64,000 bases of DNA from Amborella trichopoda (taxonomy: Eukaryota; Streptophyta; Magnoliopsida; Amborellales; Amborellaceae). The stretch lies in assembly GCF_000471905.2 (NCBI RefSeq), contig NW_006497557.1, positions 1,863,858 to 1,927,857 of the forward strand, written 5' to 3'. The notes under the pieces were generated by a model, which saw only the letters and a program-made list of their open reading frames with translations, had not been told where the DNA came from and did not search any database. Of this stretch, positions 21,371-31,494 are shown piece after piece (the first letter of the stretch is position 1; every line of letters starts with the position of its first letter). Made by a program: the position numbers and the translations under genes.

Positions 21371-22095
21371 GGCCACTGGGGTTTCTTCGGCTTTGACGTT
21401 TTGTGCTTTGTTGAAGTAGATGGATCTTCTTTAGCTCGGGTTGCCTATGCGTCAGCAATGGTTAAGAATCCTGCTGCCTTGGCTAGTGTCTTCTTCAACC
21501 ATTTCTGTTGCGTCCTGCTTATGTTGATTCCTTCGAATTCTCTATCAAGAGCTTCGAAGTCTGGACATTTCAAGGTCATATCTGTTGGAGACAGAGAAGA
21601 CTAAGAATGAGAAATATAAGAAGAAGAAGGAGAAGGGTAAGAAAGTGGGGAACTTTTGAGGTCATTCCCCTCATCAGATCGATCTGGGCAGCTTTTTACG
21701 TCATCACCAGGATTGGACGTGTGCAGGAGGTCGTTTAGGTCTTTCCCTCGCTTAGACCATTTGGGAGTGCTTTCAACGTCATCACCCTCATTGGACGTTC
21801 TCTGAGGAGAAGATGACTCGGGGACATCTTCTTGATGGGATGGAGAAGGGAGAAGGATCGTGCTAGGGATAAAGTCCAGTAAAGTTAGCAGTGGGGCAAG
21901 GGGCCTGAGAAATTCCTACTCAACTGGAGGTTGAACAATCTTGTTTCTCCGGCGAGCAGCCCTTAGGTCCCGTCGCTTGGTTTTCTAAGGTAGTGCTTCA
22001 TTTGTCTTGCTAGACTTGTGAATAGCCCTAGCTTGGCAAACCAATTTTTGTCTTAAGGACTTGAGTATACTTCACCCATGGTGGACTATCCATGG

Positions 22096-23382
22096 CTAGG
22101 AAGTTGAGGGTTCAATAGAGTCTGAATCATTATTAGGAAGGTCTTGTGTTGAGAGATCCTCTTGCACTAGTGGAGAAGTGGTTTGTGGATCATTTACTGG
22201 GACATTGTAAAACTCTTGGCATTCCCAAATTTTCTTTACGAATATATCATGGAATAGGTACTGGCCCCATATCTGGTGGTACGGGCACCAACAGTCCTTA
22301 GTCCCTTGAGCATGGCGTCGGCGCTGCCTTACCGATTTTGGGGTGATTAAGCCTTCTTGAAGCATATAACAAAGAAGGCGTGAAGGATACCAGGGGCTTG
22401 CTTGGTCTTCTTATTGGATGGATACTGTGTGGGAGGCTTCTTCTGCCCCGAATGCCTTCTTTATGTCCTCAAGCTTTATCTGACCCTTCTGAATCAGGGC
22501 CTCAATGATATCCTTTAGTGTGAAGTAGTCCTCTGTTGGGTGATTGATCCTCCTTTGGTAAGCACAATAATTTGCCTGCTTATCAAGCCTAGCTTTTTCA
22601 GGGAACATGGCTTATGGTAGCTCGATCAGATTTTGTTCCCAATAATAACCATAGTAGTGCAGAGACCCATTTCTTCTCAAAAGGGTAGACCCTGTTCCTA
22701 TGCATGGTGAAATAATCATCTCGATTAAGAATAACCGACAGGGGTACTCAGTTGTATTACTGTTGTTGCTTGCCTGCCTGGGGCATTGTTTTTATTGTGA
22801 TCACCCCTGTGTAGAGGTCTAAATTTTGGGAGGGAGCCTTCTTTGGATCAGTGTCCACAATGGCTACACAGATCACTCCTTTTTGTTGGCTGCCCCGGGT
22901 GCTAGTTCGAGAGATACCATTACCCCGGTTGTTCCTTGAGCTTGCAGGCTATTGTCGTGACCCACCGTGGTGGCATGATAGGCTTTCTATGCGGACCGAT
23001 TTAGAGATCAATTCTCACATGAGGTCGGATTAAAGGCCTCAACATGTACGGCAATCTCAGGTCGGATGTTCCGTACATAAGTTTGGACTGCTTCCTTCTC
23101 AAGCATGGGATTAAGATGGCGTGCAGCTAAATTTCTCCATCTTGACATGAAACTACTCCACGGGCTGATCGAAGTGTTGAGTTAGTGAGAAGCTCAATGG
23201 TTTGAACCTCTCTCTCGACCTCATTAAAACGATGATGGAAAAACTTCTCCAGTTCCTCCCATGTATGTATTGAGTTTGGAGGAAGTCGAGCATACCACTG
23301 AAAAGCTGGGCCGTCAAGGCTTTCAACAAACTGATAGAGAAGAAGTATCTCGTCAGCTGTTGTTTCTCGAGATGTTGCTTGG
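22096..23382 (-). pseudogene. Tat element A gag (5'-truncated)
   Basis: The gag capsid-like domain reads DEILLLYQFVESLDGPAFQW then LPPNSIHTWEELEKFFHHRF (23,365-23,200). A later block YCAYQRRINHPTEDYFTLKD (22,560-22,490) matches the zinc-binding C-terminus of Tat gag, with Tyr where a Cys is expected (EDY for EDC). A further block around 22,290 (WCPYHQIWGQYLFHD) looks like a second knuckle remnant. Stops separate the blocks. The start is lost at the junction with element B, and a canonical protease motif was not found between gag and pol. Confidence 0.75.
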
Positions 23383-26177
23383 TGTTGGAATATATTTTTC
23401 ATCAACATGGGGCCCCGGCTCAATAAAAGCCTAGCAAACAGTGGAAATCCAACAGTCTTAGAATAACCCCAAAACTGGCCAAGATCTTCATGAGGTCTCT
23501 AAAAAGTCTCCTACCAAGTTTCGTGGCATTCCAGCATGTCTAAGGTAGTGCTGACCGAGAAACATTTTCAGCAGAATCGGCCTCTAGCACCCTGAAACGG
23601 ACCCTATAACTAGAGCTACATTTTTGGTGTCCCAAAATGCTGTGGGACCCGGCATGGTTGAAAACCCTCAGGGGTCAAATTTCAGCTCGAAGGGGACTCC
23701 AGGGAGAAGTTCTAGGCAAACGAGGGAAACAGGAGGAACCGCACGCTATTCCCATGCGGCCACCCTTCAACTCTACACCATTGAAGGGATAGTAACAAAT
23801 AGTGACTTTTGATGCTCATATCTCACCCGTCTCAAGTCAGATAGCACTCAAATTTGGTGAGCATGTTTGTCGCATCAAGATGAGCGATTCGATACGTGGC
23901 ACACCTCGTGAAAATAATCGAGCGCAAAGAAAGGCTAGAGAGAAGTTGCTGATCCCTGAAGATAGTGCAGTAAGTTCAACAGCGTTGTGCCTCGCTCAAG
24001 CTACCAAATCATGCCGCTCGCGAGCTTGAATGATGCAAGACCAATTCCATCACATGCATAAGGTCTTGAGCCATCTCTGACCCAAACTCTGTATATGAAG
24101 AACGGTCAGATTCTGCACACGAAGCCGACGAAGCGACTCCAAATTCTATCACCAGAATTCCAGATTCCGGCCAAAATTTCGAAGTTGCAAAATCTTCTTT
24201 TGGGCACCGAATCGAGTTGCGTTTGGCACCCCGCAATGGTAACGGCATGCTCAGTATGATCTAGTGAAGAAGTCACAAAAAAACATTAAGGAACGAGCAC
24301 ACTATCGATTCAAAGTTTCAAGATCCATTTAAATTTCAAGTCACATGATCGTGCACGAAAAACACGATCCGTGGCTTGAAGTTGGTTTCAAATGAATTTC
24401 CATGCCGAGCCGTAAGAGAAAACAATCATCTTTCGATCAATTGGGCATTAGAACGACCCGGATCATCCATGAAAAATCATGCACGTTCTAGGGCAACACA
24501 GGGACTGTTATGAAATTCCAAAAATTGTTAGGAAGGTCATTTTGTACCCTCTTTTCTAATTTCTTTTAATTCAATTTAATATTAATTTCCAGCAATTAGG
24601 GTTACGTTTGATCATCCACTCATGTTTGGGGCAAAGTCTATATATACCACGTACCATCATTTTACGCAAAAGGAGACAACATAGAGGCAATACACACACA
24701 AAGAGAGAGTTTTAATTAATAAAGTTTCGCTTTCTTCTCATTGTTGTGTCATGTTTGGAGAAAGATAGATGGTGACAGAAACTTTTAGACCGGTACCCTT
24801 AGGCTTGAGGAAAATCTTCTTTCTCTTCTTTTTTCTTTTCTTCTCTCTCTTCCAGTCTTTCTTCTTCCTCTTTTCTGTCTGAGTTCCTTGCGGAGGCCAT
24901 GCACGACAGTGGCAGTGCTGTGCATGCCACTCCCGTGGTCTCACAGGTCACGCATAGTGATGGCAATGCCATGCGCCTGTTTTCTTCTCCCTCGGTTTGT
25001 CAGTCTCTCTTTTTCAATGAAGTTTGTAGATGGTGCTGCTCATCGCTGTCCACAGACATAGCTTCGACATCTCAGAGAAGAACCCAGATGGCGAAACTTA
25101 TTGCCGCTCCCGAGGGCCTTTCCTTGTTGTGCTCTTATCACAGACAGCGATACCTATTGCCGTCCTATAGAGGCCTCGTCAACACCTATCGCAGTTCACG
25201 AGCTTCCTTCTCGTGCTCGGTGCTCATCGCCATCCGCGAGCTTCCTCCGCAAGTTTGGTGCTCATCGCCTTTCTTCCTGTGTCCCATGTCCATCACCGTG
25301 CACCTCATGAGAACTATCGCCACGCGCTTCACAAATGACCATCGTCGCGTGCTCCATGAGAGGCTATCACCGCCTGCGTAGGGGTGAGTTACCTTCTTAT
25401 GTTGCCAATGGCGATATCTAGTGCTGTCCATACTCCTCTACTCACCTTCTAGCCATGAGCAGTAGTGTCTAGTGCCATTCCAGGGTCGTGACACTGCTAC
25501 TCCACGGCCATGAGTGGCAACACCTAGCGCCGTCGGGACCCTATCCCCTCCGCCGTCTCGCTCTCTTTCTTTTCTCTCTCTTTCCTTCTCCTCACTCTTT
25601 TCTCTCCTCACTTGATTGAGGTGGACTTAACCTAGCACCACCATATCGGCTTTGGTTTCGAATAGTAATGCCTCCGTGCTGGTTTTGAGTACCATGCCCG
25701 TCTTGTTACCACTCCAAGTCTGTAACTGTCCGGGTATCAAGCTAGTCTCGTCCCTTCATCAAGTTTTCTTCTTTTTTGAGCTTTGCTCGAAAATTCCACT
25801 TCATCACTCTAACCCCGTACATTCTTAGCCACACGGATGTGCACTACCCTAAGACAGCGGTGAGTCTCTTTAACCCACTTGTCTAGTAAATTAACCGTAG
25901 TAGTATTGTACAGAAAAACAAGGAGATTACAGAGATGATTCTGATCTAACTAAAGTAGTTGGGAGGCTTTCCGATGTGATATAAGAGGGTGCCGACGAGA
26001 GCCAGCCCAAGTAAGTCCTGAACCCATTTAAATTCCTCTCTCATCAATTGGTACACCTGTCATTGGCCTTGTGCAAGGTTCCGAGAGGGCGATCTCAAAA
26101 TCCAGGTTCACTAGAAACCCGAGATACATGCCACCAGATCACTCATATCTGAAGGGCGAGATCGAGGCACCTAATCT
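23383..26177 (+). mobile_element. 5' LTR of Tat element B (family X)
   Basis: It starts TGTTGGAATATATTTTTC and ends near CACCTAATC, a decayed CACCTAACCA, just before the primer site. It aligns with the other X LTRs. TATATATA at 24,639-24,646 and AATAAA at 24,718-24,723 bracket the expected R region, so U5 is about 1.4 kb. That U5 includes CATGCACGACAGTGGCAG-type hairpin sequence near 24,900 and the 781-bp end shared with 4,096-4,876. Open frames here (for example 24,899-25,381) are not conserved between LTR copies. Confidence 0.85.
24639..24723 (+). promoter_or_regulatory. TATA box and AATAAA of the element B 5' LTR
   Basis: TATATATA at 24,639-24,646 and AATAAA at 24,718-24,723, with the same order and spacing as in the 3' LTR (38,549 and 38,595). 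Confidence 0.6.
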
Positions 26178-26180
26178 GCT

Positions 26181-26197
26181 TGGCAACTCCACTAGGG
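26181..26197 (+). promoter_or_regulatory. Primer binding site of element B, tRNA-Arg type
   Basis: TGGCAACTCCACTAGGG directly follows the LTR. It matches the Tat/Ogre primer site complementary to a tRNA-Arg 3' end (recalled as TGGCGACTCCGCTGGGG) at 14 of 17 positions; all three differences are G to A. It sets the 5' end of the internal region of B. Confidence 0.75.
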
Positions 26198-27463
26198 TCT
26201 TACTACCCCGTAGTCGGTTCGCTCTTGTTTGACTTGTATCCTCTTTTACTTTTTACATTAATTTTTATGGCATCTAGGTTGTTGAACCAGTTCATCTGAG
26301 TCGGGGACTTCCTTATACCCGCACTCGTGATTGTCCCAGGGAAGCAAACTACTTAAGCTTTCTTTCCTACCATCCTCCTGAGTCAAGACTCGCAGTTTGG
26401 CTCTCAGGATCTTTCCTGCGGTGCGAGAGGCGACTTAAAGGTCCCTGACTGCTCGCCTCCTCACTTTGGTGGACCCTCCACCAAGACCCCTTGCATTGGT
26501 AGCACACCTGCTACCACACACCACATGTACCCTGCTACTGGCAAGTCCCTTGCTGGTCATATTGCTGAGGTGCACCGAAAGGCAACCTTGACTCCTTTTG
26601 TGAAAGGCAGGGAGGTTGCTGTCGCCTCTGAGCTTCGTGCTAAGGCAACCCCCTATACTTCCTCACCACTCCGAACCTCTTCACCTAAAGGCTCGCCACC
26701 TGTTGCACACACCCAAGGATTCGTGGTCCATCCACTCTAACAACACTTTCGGGCAACCCCCATGTTGCCTTGAGCTCGCACCCAGGGCTAGGCCTTCTTG
26801 GGCTGAACCCTGCGTGCGCCATGCATTCGCTTTCCACAGCTAAGAGCAGCGCTAGCTCTATGCCACCTCGGGCACATGAGGGTCGACTGCTTCGTCCTCC
26901 CTCTCAGCACACACAGCTCCACTCTATGAGAGATGAGCTTTCGCCATGTCCCTCACAAATGCAAGCTCGTCGGTCTCGACCTCCTAAGTTTGAACTAATT
27001 GACCTGGCCCGGGTTGACCCCCAAGTCCCCCTGATGGCTAACCCTAAAGATGCACACACACTGCTTTTGCAGGTTGCTGCCACCCTCTCCAGGCAAGCAC
27101 CTCGAGCTCTGGTACTCAAAGGTGTTCCCTAAGAGTACCATCTTGAGCCAGCCTTAGGTCAGCTACTCACCCAGGCTTCACAAAGGGATTCGGGGCCCTG
27201 CTTGATGTTAGACACAAGCCTCCAGTCTCCAAGGCAAAAACCCAAGTTGTCATCGATCCTTAGACCCCACTCCCTGCTCCAGCTAGTAGACACGACCCTT
27301 GTGTGTTTAAAGAAGGTGGGATGTTGAACCTTTCATTCCCTGGTCCAGTCAAAGATTGAAAATCGTCTCCCACGCTAGGACCCTCCTAGAAGCTGAAATG
27401 TCAGGATCATGGGTCTCTGCAGTAGAGATTGATAAGAAGCATCCTGAATCCCTTGACAGATAG
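26198..27463 (+). other. Leader of element B, no recognised domain
   Basis: About 1.27 kb lie between the primer site and the first recognisable pol sequence. That is too short for the gag-protease region seen in element A, and I see neither the gag capsid motif nor a zinc knuckle. The longest frame, 26,770-27,132 (120 aa), is Ser/Pro/Leu-rich and includes LIDLARVDPQVPLM and HTLLLQVAATLSRQA; I do not recognise it. It may be degraded leader or replaced gag sequence. Confidence 0.5.
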
Positions 27464-30400
27464 TTGCTGGAAGCTCCAGAAGATTGGGAAGAAGGTGGTA
27501 AGGCCACGGCTGATGACCTTGAAGAGATAATCTTAGGGGATGAGGCCAACCTAAGGCCAACTTTCACCTCGGCAAAAGTGTCCCCTAACAAGAAAGAAAG
27601 TTATGTTTCCCTCCGCCAAGCATATCGGGCCATCTTCTTCTGGCATTATCATTAGATGCCTATTCTACACCCTCAAATCATTGTCCATCGTATTGGTATT
27701 GACCCATCCATCAAACCCATGAAGCAAAAATTGAAAAGGTTTAGACCCGACCTCGAGATGCAGATTGATGATGAGGTGAACAAGCTCAGGCAGGCTGGAT
27801 TCATATGTGAAGTCAAATACCCTTGATGGATGGCAAATGTTGTCCCAGTCAAGATGAAAAATAGCCAAATCAGGGTCTATATTGACTTTCACGGCTGAAA
27901 CACTTCTTGCCCCAAGGACGACCTCCCCTTACCGTTCACCGAGATGCTTGTTGATTCCACGACTCATTGTAAGATCTTCTCCTTCATGGATGAATATTCT
28001 GGTTACAATCAGATCAGGATGGTACTAGAGGATGAAGAGGCCACTACATTCTTTACCCCAAAAGGTGTCTTGTTCTACTTTGTGATGCCTTTTGGGTTAA
28101 GGAATGTCGTCGCTACGTATCAGGGAGCCATGACGACCATATTTAGGGACATGATGCACAAGGAGGTCGAGTGCTATGTGGATGACTTAATGGTGAAGTC
28201 TGAAGCAAAGATGCTCACATGGACGACCTTAAAAAGGTATTTGAGCAACTGCGGTGTCCCCAAATTAAGTTGAACGCCCTGAAATGTGCCTTTGGCACAC
28301 GCTCAAGAAAGTTCTTAGGGTTCATCGTGAGGTATCACTGGTTGGAGATCGAACCAGCCAAAATCAAGGCGATTTAGTACATGCCATTGCCTACAACGCT
28401 GCGTGAACTTTGGTCTCTCCAAGGTCAGCTGGCTTACATTCGAAGGTTCATCGAACCTCTCAAGATGATGCAGGCCCTTTTTGCACCTCCTAAAGAAGGA
28501 CACTCCCTTCATATGGGATGAGGTGTGCCAAGCTACACTTGATGATATCAAGCAGTACCTGTTGAATCCTCCAATACTCTCCATGTCGATATTAGGCAGA
28601 CCTCTTATCCTATACATGACGGCTCTTGATGAGTCACTTGGAGCACTCCTAGCAAAGAACAACGATGGGGGAAAAGAAACAACACTCTATTATCGCAGCC
28701 GTAGGATGCAGGGGGGGAGATAAATTACCCTCCCATCGAAAGGATGTGCCTAGCCTTGATCTTTGCGGTACAGAAGCTTTGCCATTACTTACTTGTGGTC
28801 ATGAGGTCAAGCTAATCTCAAAGGCAGACTTGGTCAAGTTCCTTATAACCCAACCATGCTTGTCGGGACGCTTGGCCAAGTGGGCATTATTGTTGATGGA
28901 GTTCGACATCACGTATGTACCACAGAGGGCTGTTAAAGGTCAAGCCTTAGCAGAGTTTCTCGTGGCTCACCCAGACCCTTCAGGATCTCCCTTATCAAGT
29001 GACCTCCCGGATGAAGAAGTCTTTTGTACGATGCTAACTCGATCGTGGGAAATGTACTTTGAAGGAGTATTTCAGTCTGATAGAGGGGGTGCCGGAGTCA
29101 TGTTCCTAACCCCCGATGGTGGAATGATGCCTCTATCCCTCTCACTTATAGAGGCGCTTTCTCAAAATGAATATGATATCAAGCCCTGATAATCGGATTG
29201 GAGATCATCCAGGAGCTAAATCTAGAGCAGCTGAACATCTTTGGTGATTCTGAGCTCGTCATCCTATAACGTTAGGGAATTTACGACATATTGATGGACA
29301 CTCTCAAGCCTTATCATGACACAGCCAAATCTTATATGGCCTAGATCCATGATTTTTCTCTAGGTCCATGATTTTTCCCTAAGTCATATCCCTAGAAGGC
29401 TAAACTCGTAGGCCGATGCATTCTCAAAGCTCGGGGTCACCGTTCAACTGTCCTCATCAGAGCCCACGCCTGAGTGGGTGACAAAATGGAGACATGTTGA
29501 CTTGCAAATCGAAGTTGATGCAGATAATAAAAGAGGTGTCTTCCCTGACTGCCCACCTTATCCATTCAGAGCACTCCATGCAGCCAAAGATGTCATTAAG
29601 GAAGAACAAGAAATGTCCCGAGGTAAAGAATCCAAGGCTGAGAAGGCGCCTGAATTCTTCGACCCAATGTGTCTAGAAGTTGAACAAGTGGAAGATTGGA
29701 GAGAGCCTATCATGAACTTCATAAAGCATGGAAGGCTGGTCGAGGATCAGGCAGAACGCAACGGTATATGACGAATGTCTACCAAGTACACCCTTCTTGA
29801 TGAGGACATTCTCTTTTGCCGATCATTTGACGGAATTCTCCTCAGATGTGTCAATAAACAAGAAGCAAATAAAGTATCGGAAGAAGTGCATTAGAATATC
29901 TGCAGGCTGCACCAATCTGGCCCTAAGCTCTATGAGCGCATACACAGACTCGGCTATTTTTGACCTTCAATGGTGGCTGATGGCCAAAACTATGCTAAAA
30001 TATTCTAGGTGTGCTAAATGCACTCAAGCCTCATTCATCAGCCCCTAGAGCCTGTCTGTCCTACAGTGACATCATGGCCGTTGTCCCGGTGGGGTATGGA
30101 CATTGTAGGACCCATCAACCGTCCTTCTGCCTTGGGTCATGTCTTCATCCTAGCAGCGACGTATTGCCTCTCTATGTGGGCTAAAGCGGTCCCACTCAAG
30201 TAGGTTCCAGGGCCCACTGTAAGCAACTTCATGCGTCACCACATCATATACTGGTTCGGGGTTCCAGACCAAATAATCTCTGACAATGGCCCTCAGTTCA
30301 AAAGCCATCGCATTGATCTCTTAGTTAACCAGTTTGGCTTTTAGTAGAGGTACTCGACCATGTACCACCCTCGACCCAATGGTTGAGCTGAGGCATTCAA

Positions 30401-30942
30401 TAAAACCCTATGCGGGGTGCTCCGGAAGTCGGTCTCAAAGTAAAAGAAGAATTGGCATGAGAGGCTGCCAGAAGCTCCGTGGGCCTATCGCAGCACCAAT
30501 CGGAATGCTACAAACTCCACTCCTTTTTCCTTAGTTTATAGAGGTGAGGCAGTTTTACCCCTCGACGTTCAAATACCTTCACTCCATGTCGTTATAAATC
30601 AGGGACTGACTAAAGATGAGTGGATCAAGCTCCGTTATCAGGAGTTGGATGCTCTTGATCAAAAGAGGCCAGAGGCCCAGCAAAACCTTGAGCTCAATTA
30701 GGGGAGAATGAAGAGAGCCTATGAAAAATCTGTCAAGGTTCACTAGTGGGGATCTAGTCTTAGTAGTCAAGAGACCGATTGTCATGCATGGACACAACAA
30801 AGGAAAGCTCGAACCTAAGTGGGAAGGTCCCTTCATAATAAAAAACGTCACACCAAATGGGGACTATATACTGGCAAACTCTGATATAGAAGAGGCAATG
30901 CACCCTATCAATGGGTGATATCTAAAGAAGTACTATCCCTGA
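27464..30942 (+). pseudogene. Tat element B pol: reverse transcriptase, two RNases H, integrase
   Basis: The lead-in LGDEANLRPTFTSAKVSPN and IDPSIKPMKQKLKRFRPDLE is followed by reverse transcriptase with MDEYSGYNQIRM, FGLRNVVATYQ and an intact YVDDLMVKS (near 28,180). RNase H follows: KKDTPFIWDEVCQATLDDIK, ALDESLGALLAKNN, then after a frame change ISKADLVKFLITQPCLSGRL and FDITYVPQRAVKGQALAEFL. The second RNase H reads WEMYFEGVFQSDRGGAGV; its first acidic position is Glu rather than Asp. Integrase includes WGMDIVGPINRPSALGHVFI (Tyr replaces the next catalytic Asp) and PDQIISDNGPQF. The frame ends KKYYP at 30,942. It has stops and several frameshifts. Confidence 0.9.
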
Positions 30943-30943
30943 T

Positions 30944-31318
30944 GTGCTCTCAAAATGGAATGCATGCAGTAAAAAGAAAGAAGTAGAAAAGAAAAATAGC
31001 AACCCGACTCAAAAGAAATTTATTTCTTTTATTGTAAAAAACCATCATCAGGGAGGTTACAATATAGTATCAACAGTTGCTCTTGCTTCAGAGACAAAGA
31101 GGATGTTCATGCCGAAGTGTTACTCGTGCTTCCAAGGAGGACCAACCATTTTCGAGTCAGCTTCTATTCATCTGATGAAGTACGACTGGTTTCCAGGAAA
31201 GGGAAGAAGTACTCTGATAGAGTCTATCAAACATACAATGCGGACTTCTGTGGCAAGTAGCTGGCCTATGATGGATTCCCTTCCTAAACCACATGGACTT
31301 CACTATTGCGTTCGATGA
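30944..31318 (+). CDS. Small extra ORF downstream of pol, Tat B (124 aa, function unknown)
   Basis: It begins just after the pol stop. The N-terminus is Lys-rich (KKKEVEKKN). It has one unit VALASETKRM that matches the repeated ALASEEKRMDDPSI unit of copy C, then the conserved block IKHTMRTSVASSWPMMDSLP. It shares position, orientation and these two motifs with 16,910-17,368 and 43,712-44,140. No known domain, signal peptide or membrane segment is visible. Confidence 0.45.
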   Translation: MLSKWNACSKKKEVEKKNSNPTQKKFISFIVKNHHQGGYNIVSTVALASETKRMFMPKCYSCFQGGPTIFESASIHLMKYDWFPGKGRSTLIESIKHTMRTSVASSWPMMDSLPKPHGLHYCVR

Positions 31319-31494
31319 CTTCGCTTTCAATAGACCACAATGACTGGGCCTTCTCGTTTGTCATCACTCTTTGCCCTAATGAGTCATTGCCAACCATGGT
31401 CATCGACTCGTGCTACCCAACGCCCTGCACAACCATTGCCACGTGCAGCCCAATGCCGTGCGTGACCATCATTGTGCGCAACTCAATGTCGCGT
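31319..31494 (+). other. Start of the element B 3' region, left of the solo LTR insertion
   Basis: GC-containing repeats with phrases like CAATGCCGTGCGTGACCATC continue directly after 34,614 when the solo LTR and one target copy are removed. It corresponds to the 16,800-16,930 part of element A in inverted order. Confidence 0.65.
31490..31494. repeat. Target-site duplication CGCGT, left copy of the solo LTR
   Basis: CGCGT precedes the LTR start at 31,495; CACGT follows its end at 34,615-34,619. The single difference is a G to A change in a CpG. Confidence 0.7.

Larger units (their letters stand above)
9724..23382 (-). mobile_element. Tat-lineage Ty3/gypsy element A (minus strand, 5' end missing)
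   Basis: Order on the minus strand: gag, pol (reverse transcriptase, RNase H, second RNase H, integrase), a small extra ORF, a repeat-rich 3' region of about 4.2 kb, and a 3' LTR ending at 9,724. The 5' LTR, primer site and start of gag are absent: at 23,382/23,383 the sequence passes straight into the 5' LTR of the opposite-strand element B. The 3' LTR lies inside a chromovirus RNase H, so A is younger than that element. Coding parts are riddled with stops. Confidence 0.85.

Noticed and set aside
23378..23382. CTTGG as a target duplication shared with 9,719-9,723
   Set aside because: The two sites flank LTRs of different elements (A's 3' LTR and B's 5' LTR); five matching bases are likely chance, although a rearrangement cannot be fully excluded.
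24899..25381. A 160-codon plus-strand frame in the 5' LTR of element B
   Set aside because: The corresponding frames are broken in the other X LTRs and the sequence is U5 repeat material.
26770..27132. A 120-codon frame as a host gene exon
   Set aside because: It sits between the primer site and pol of element B with no splice-site or domain support; treated as element leader.
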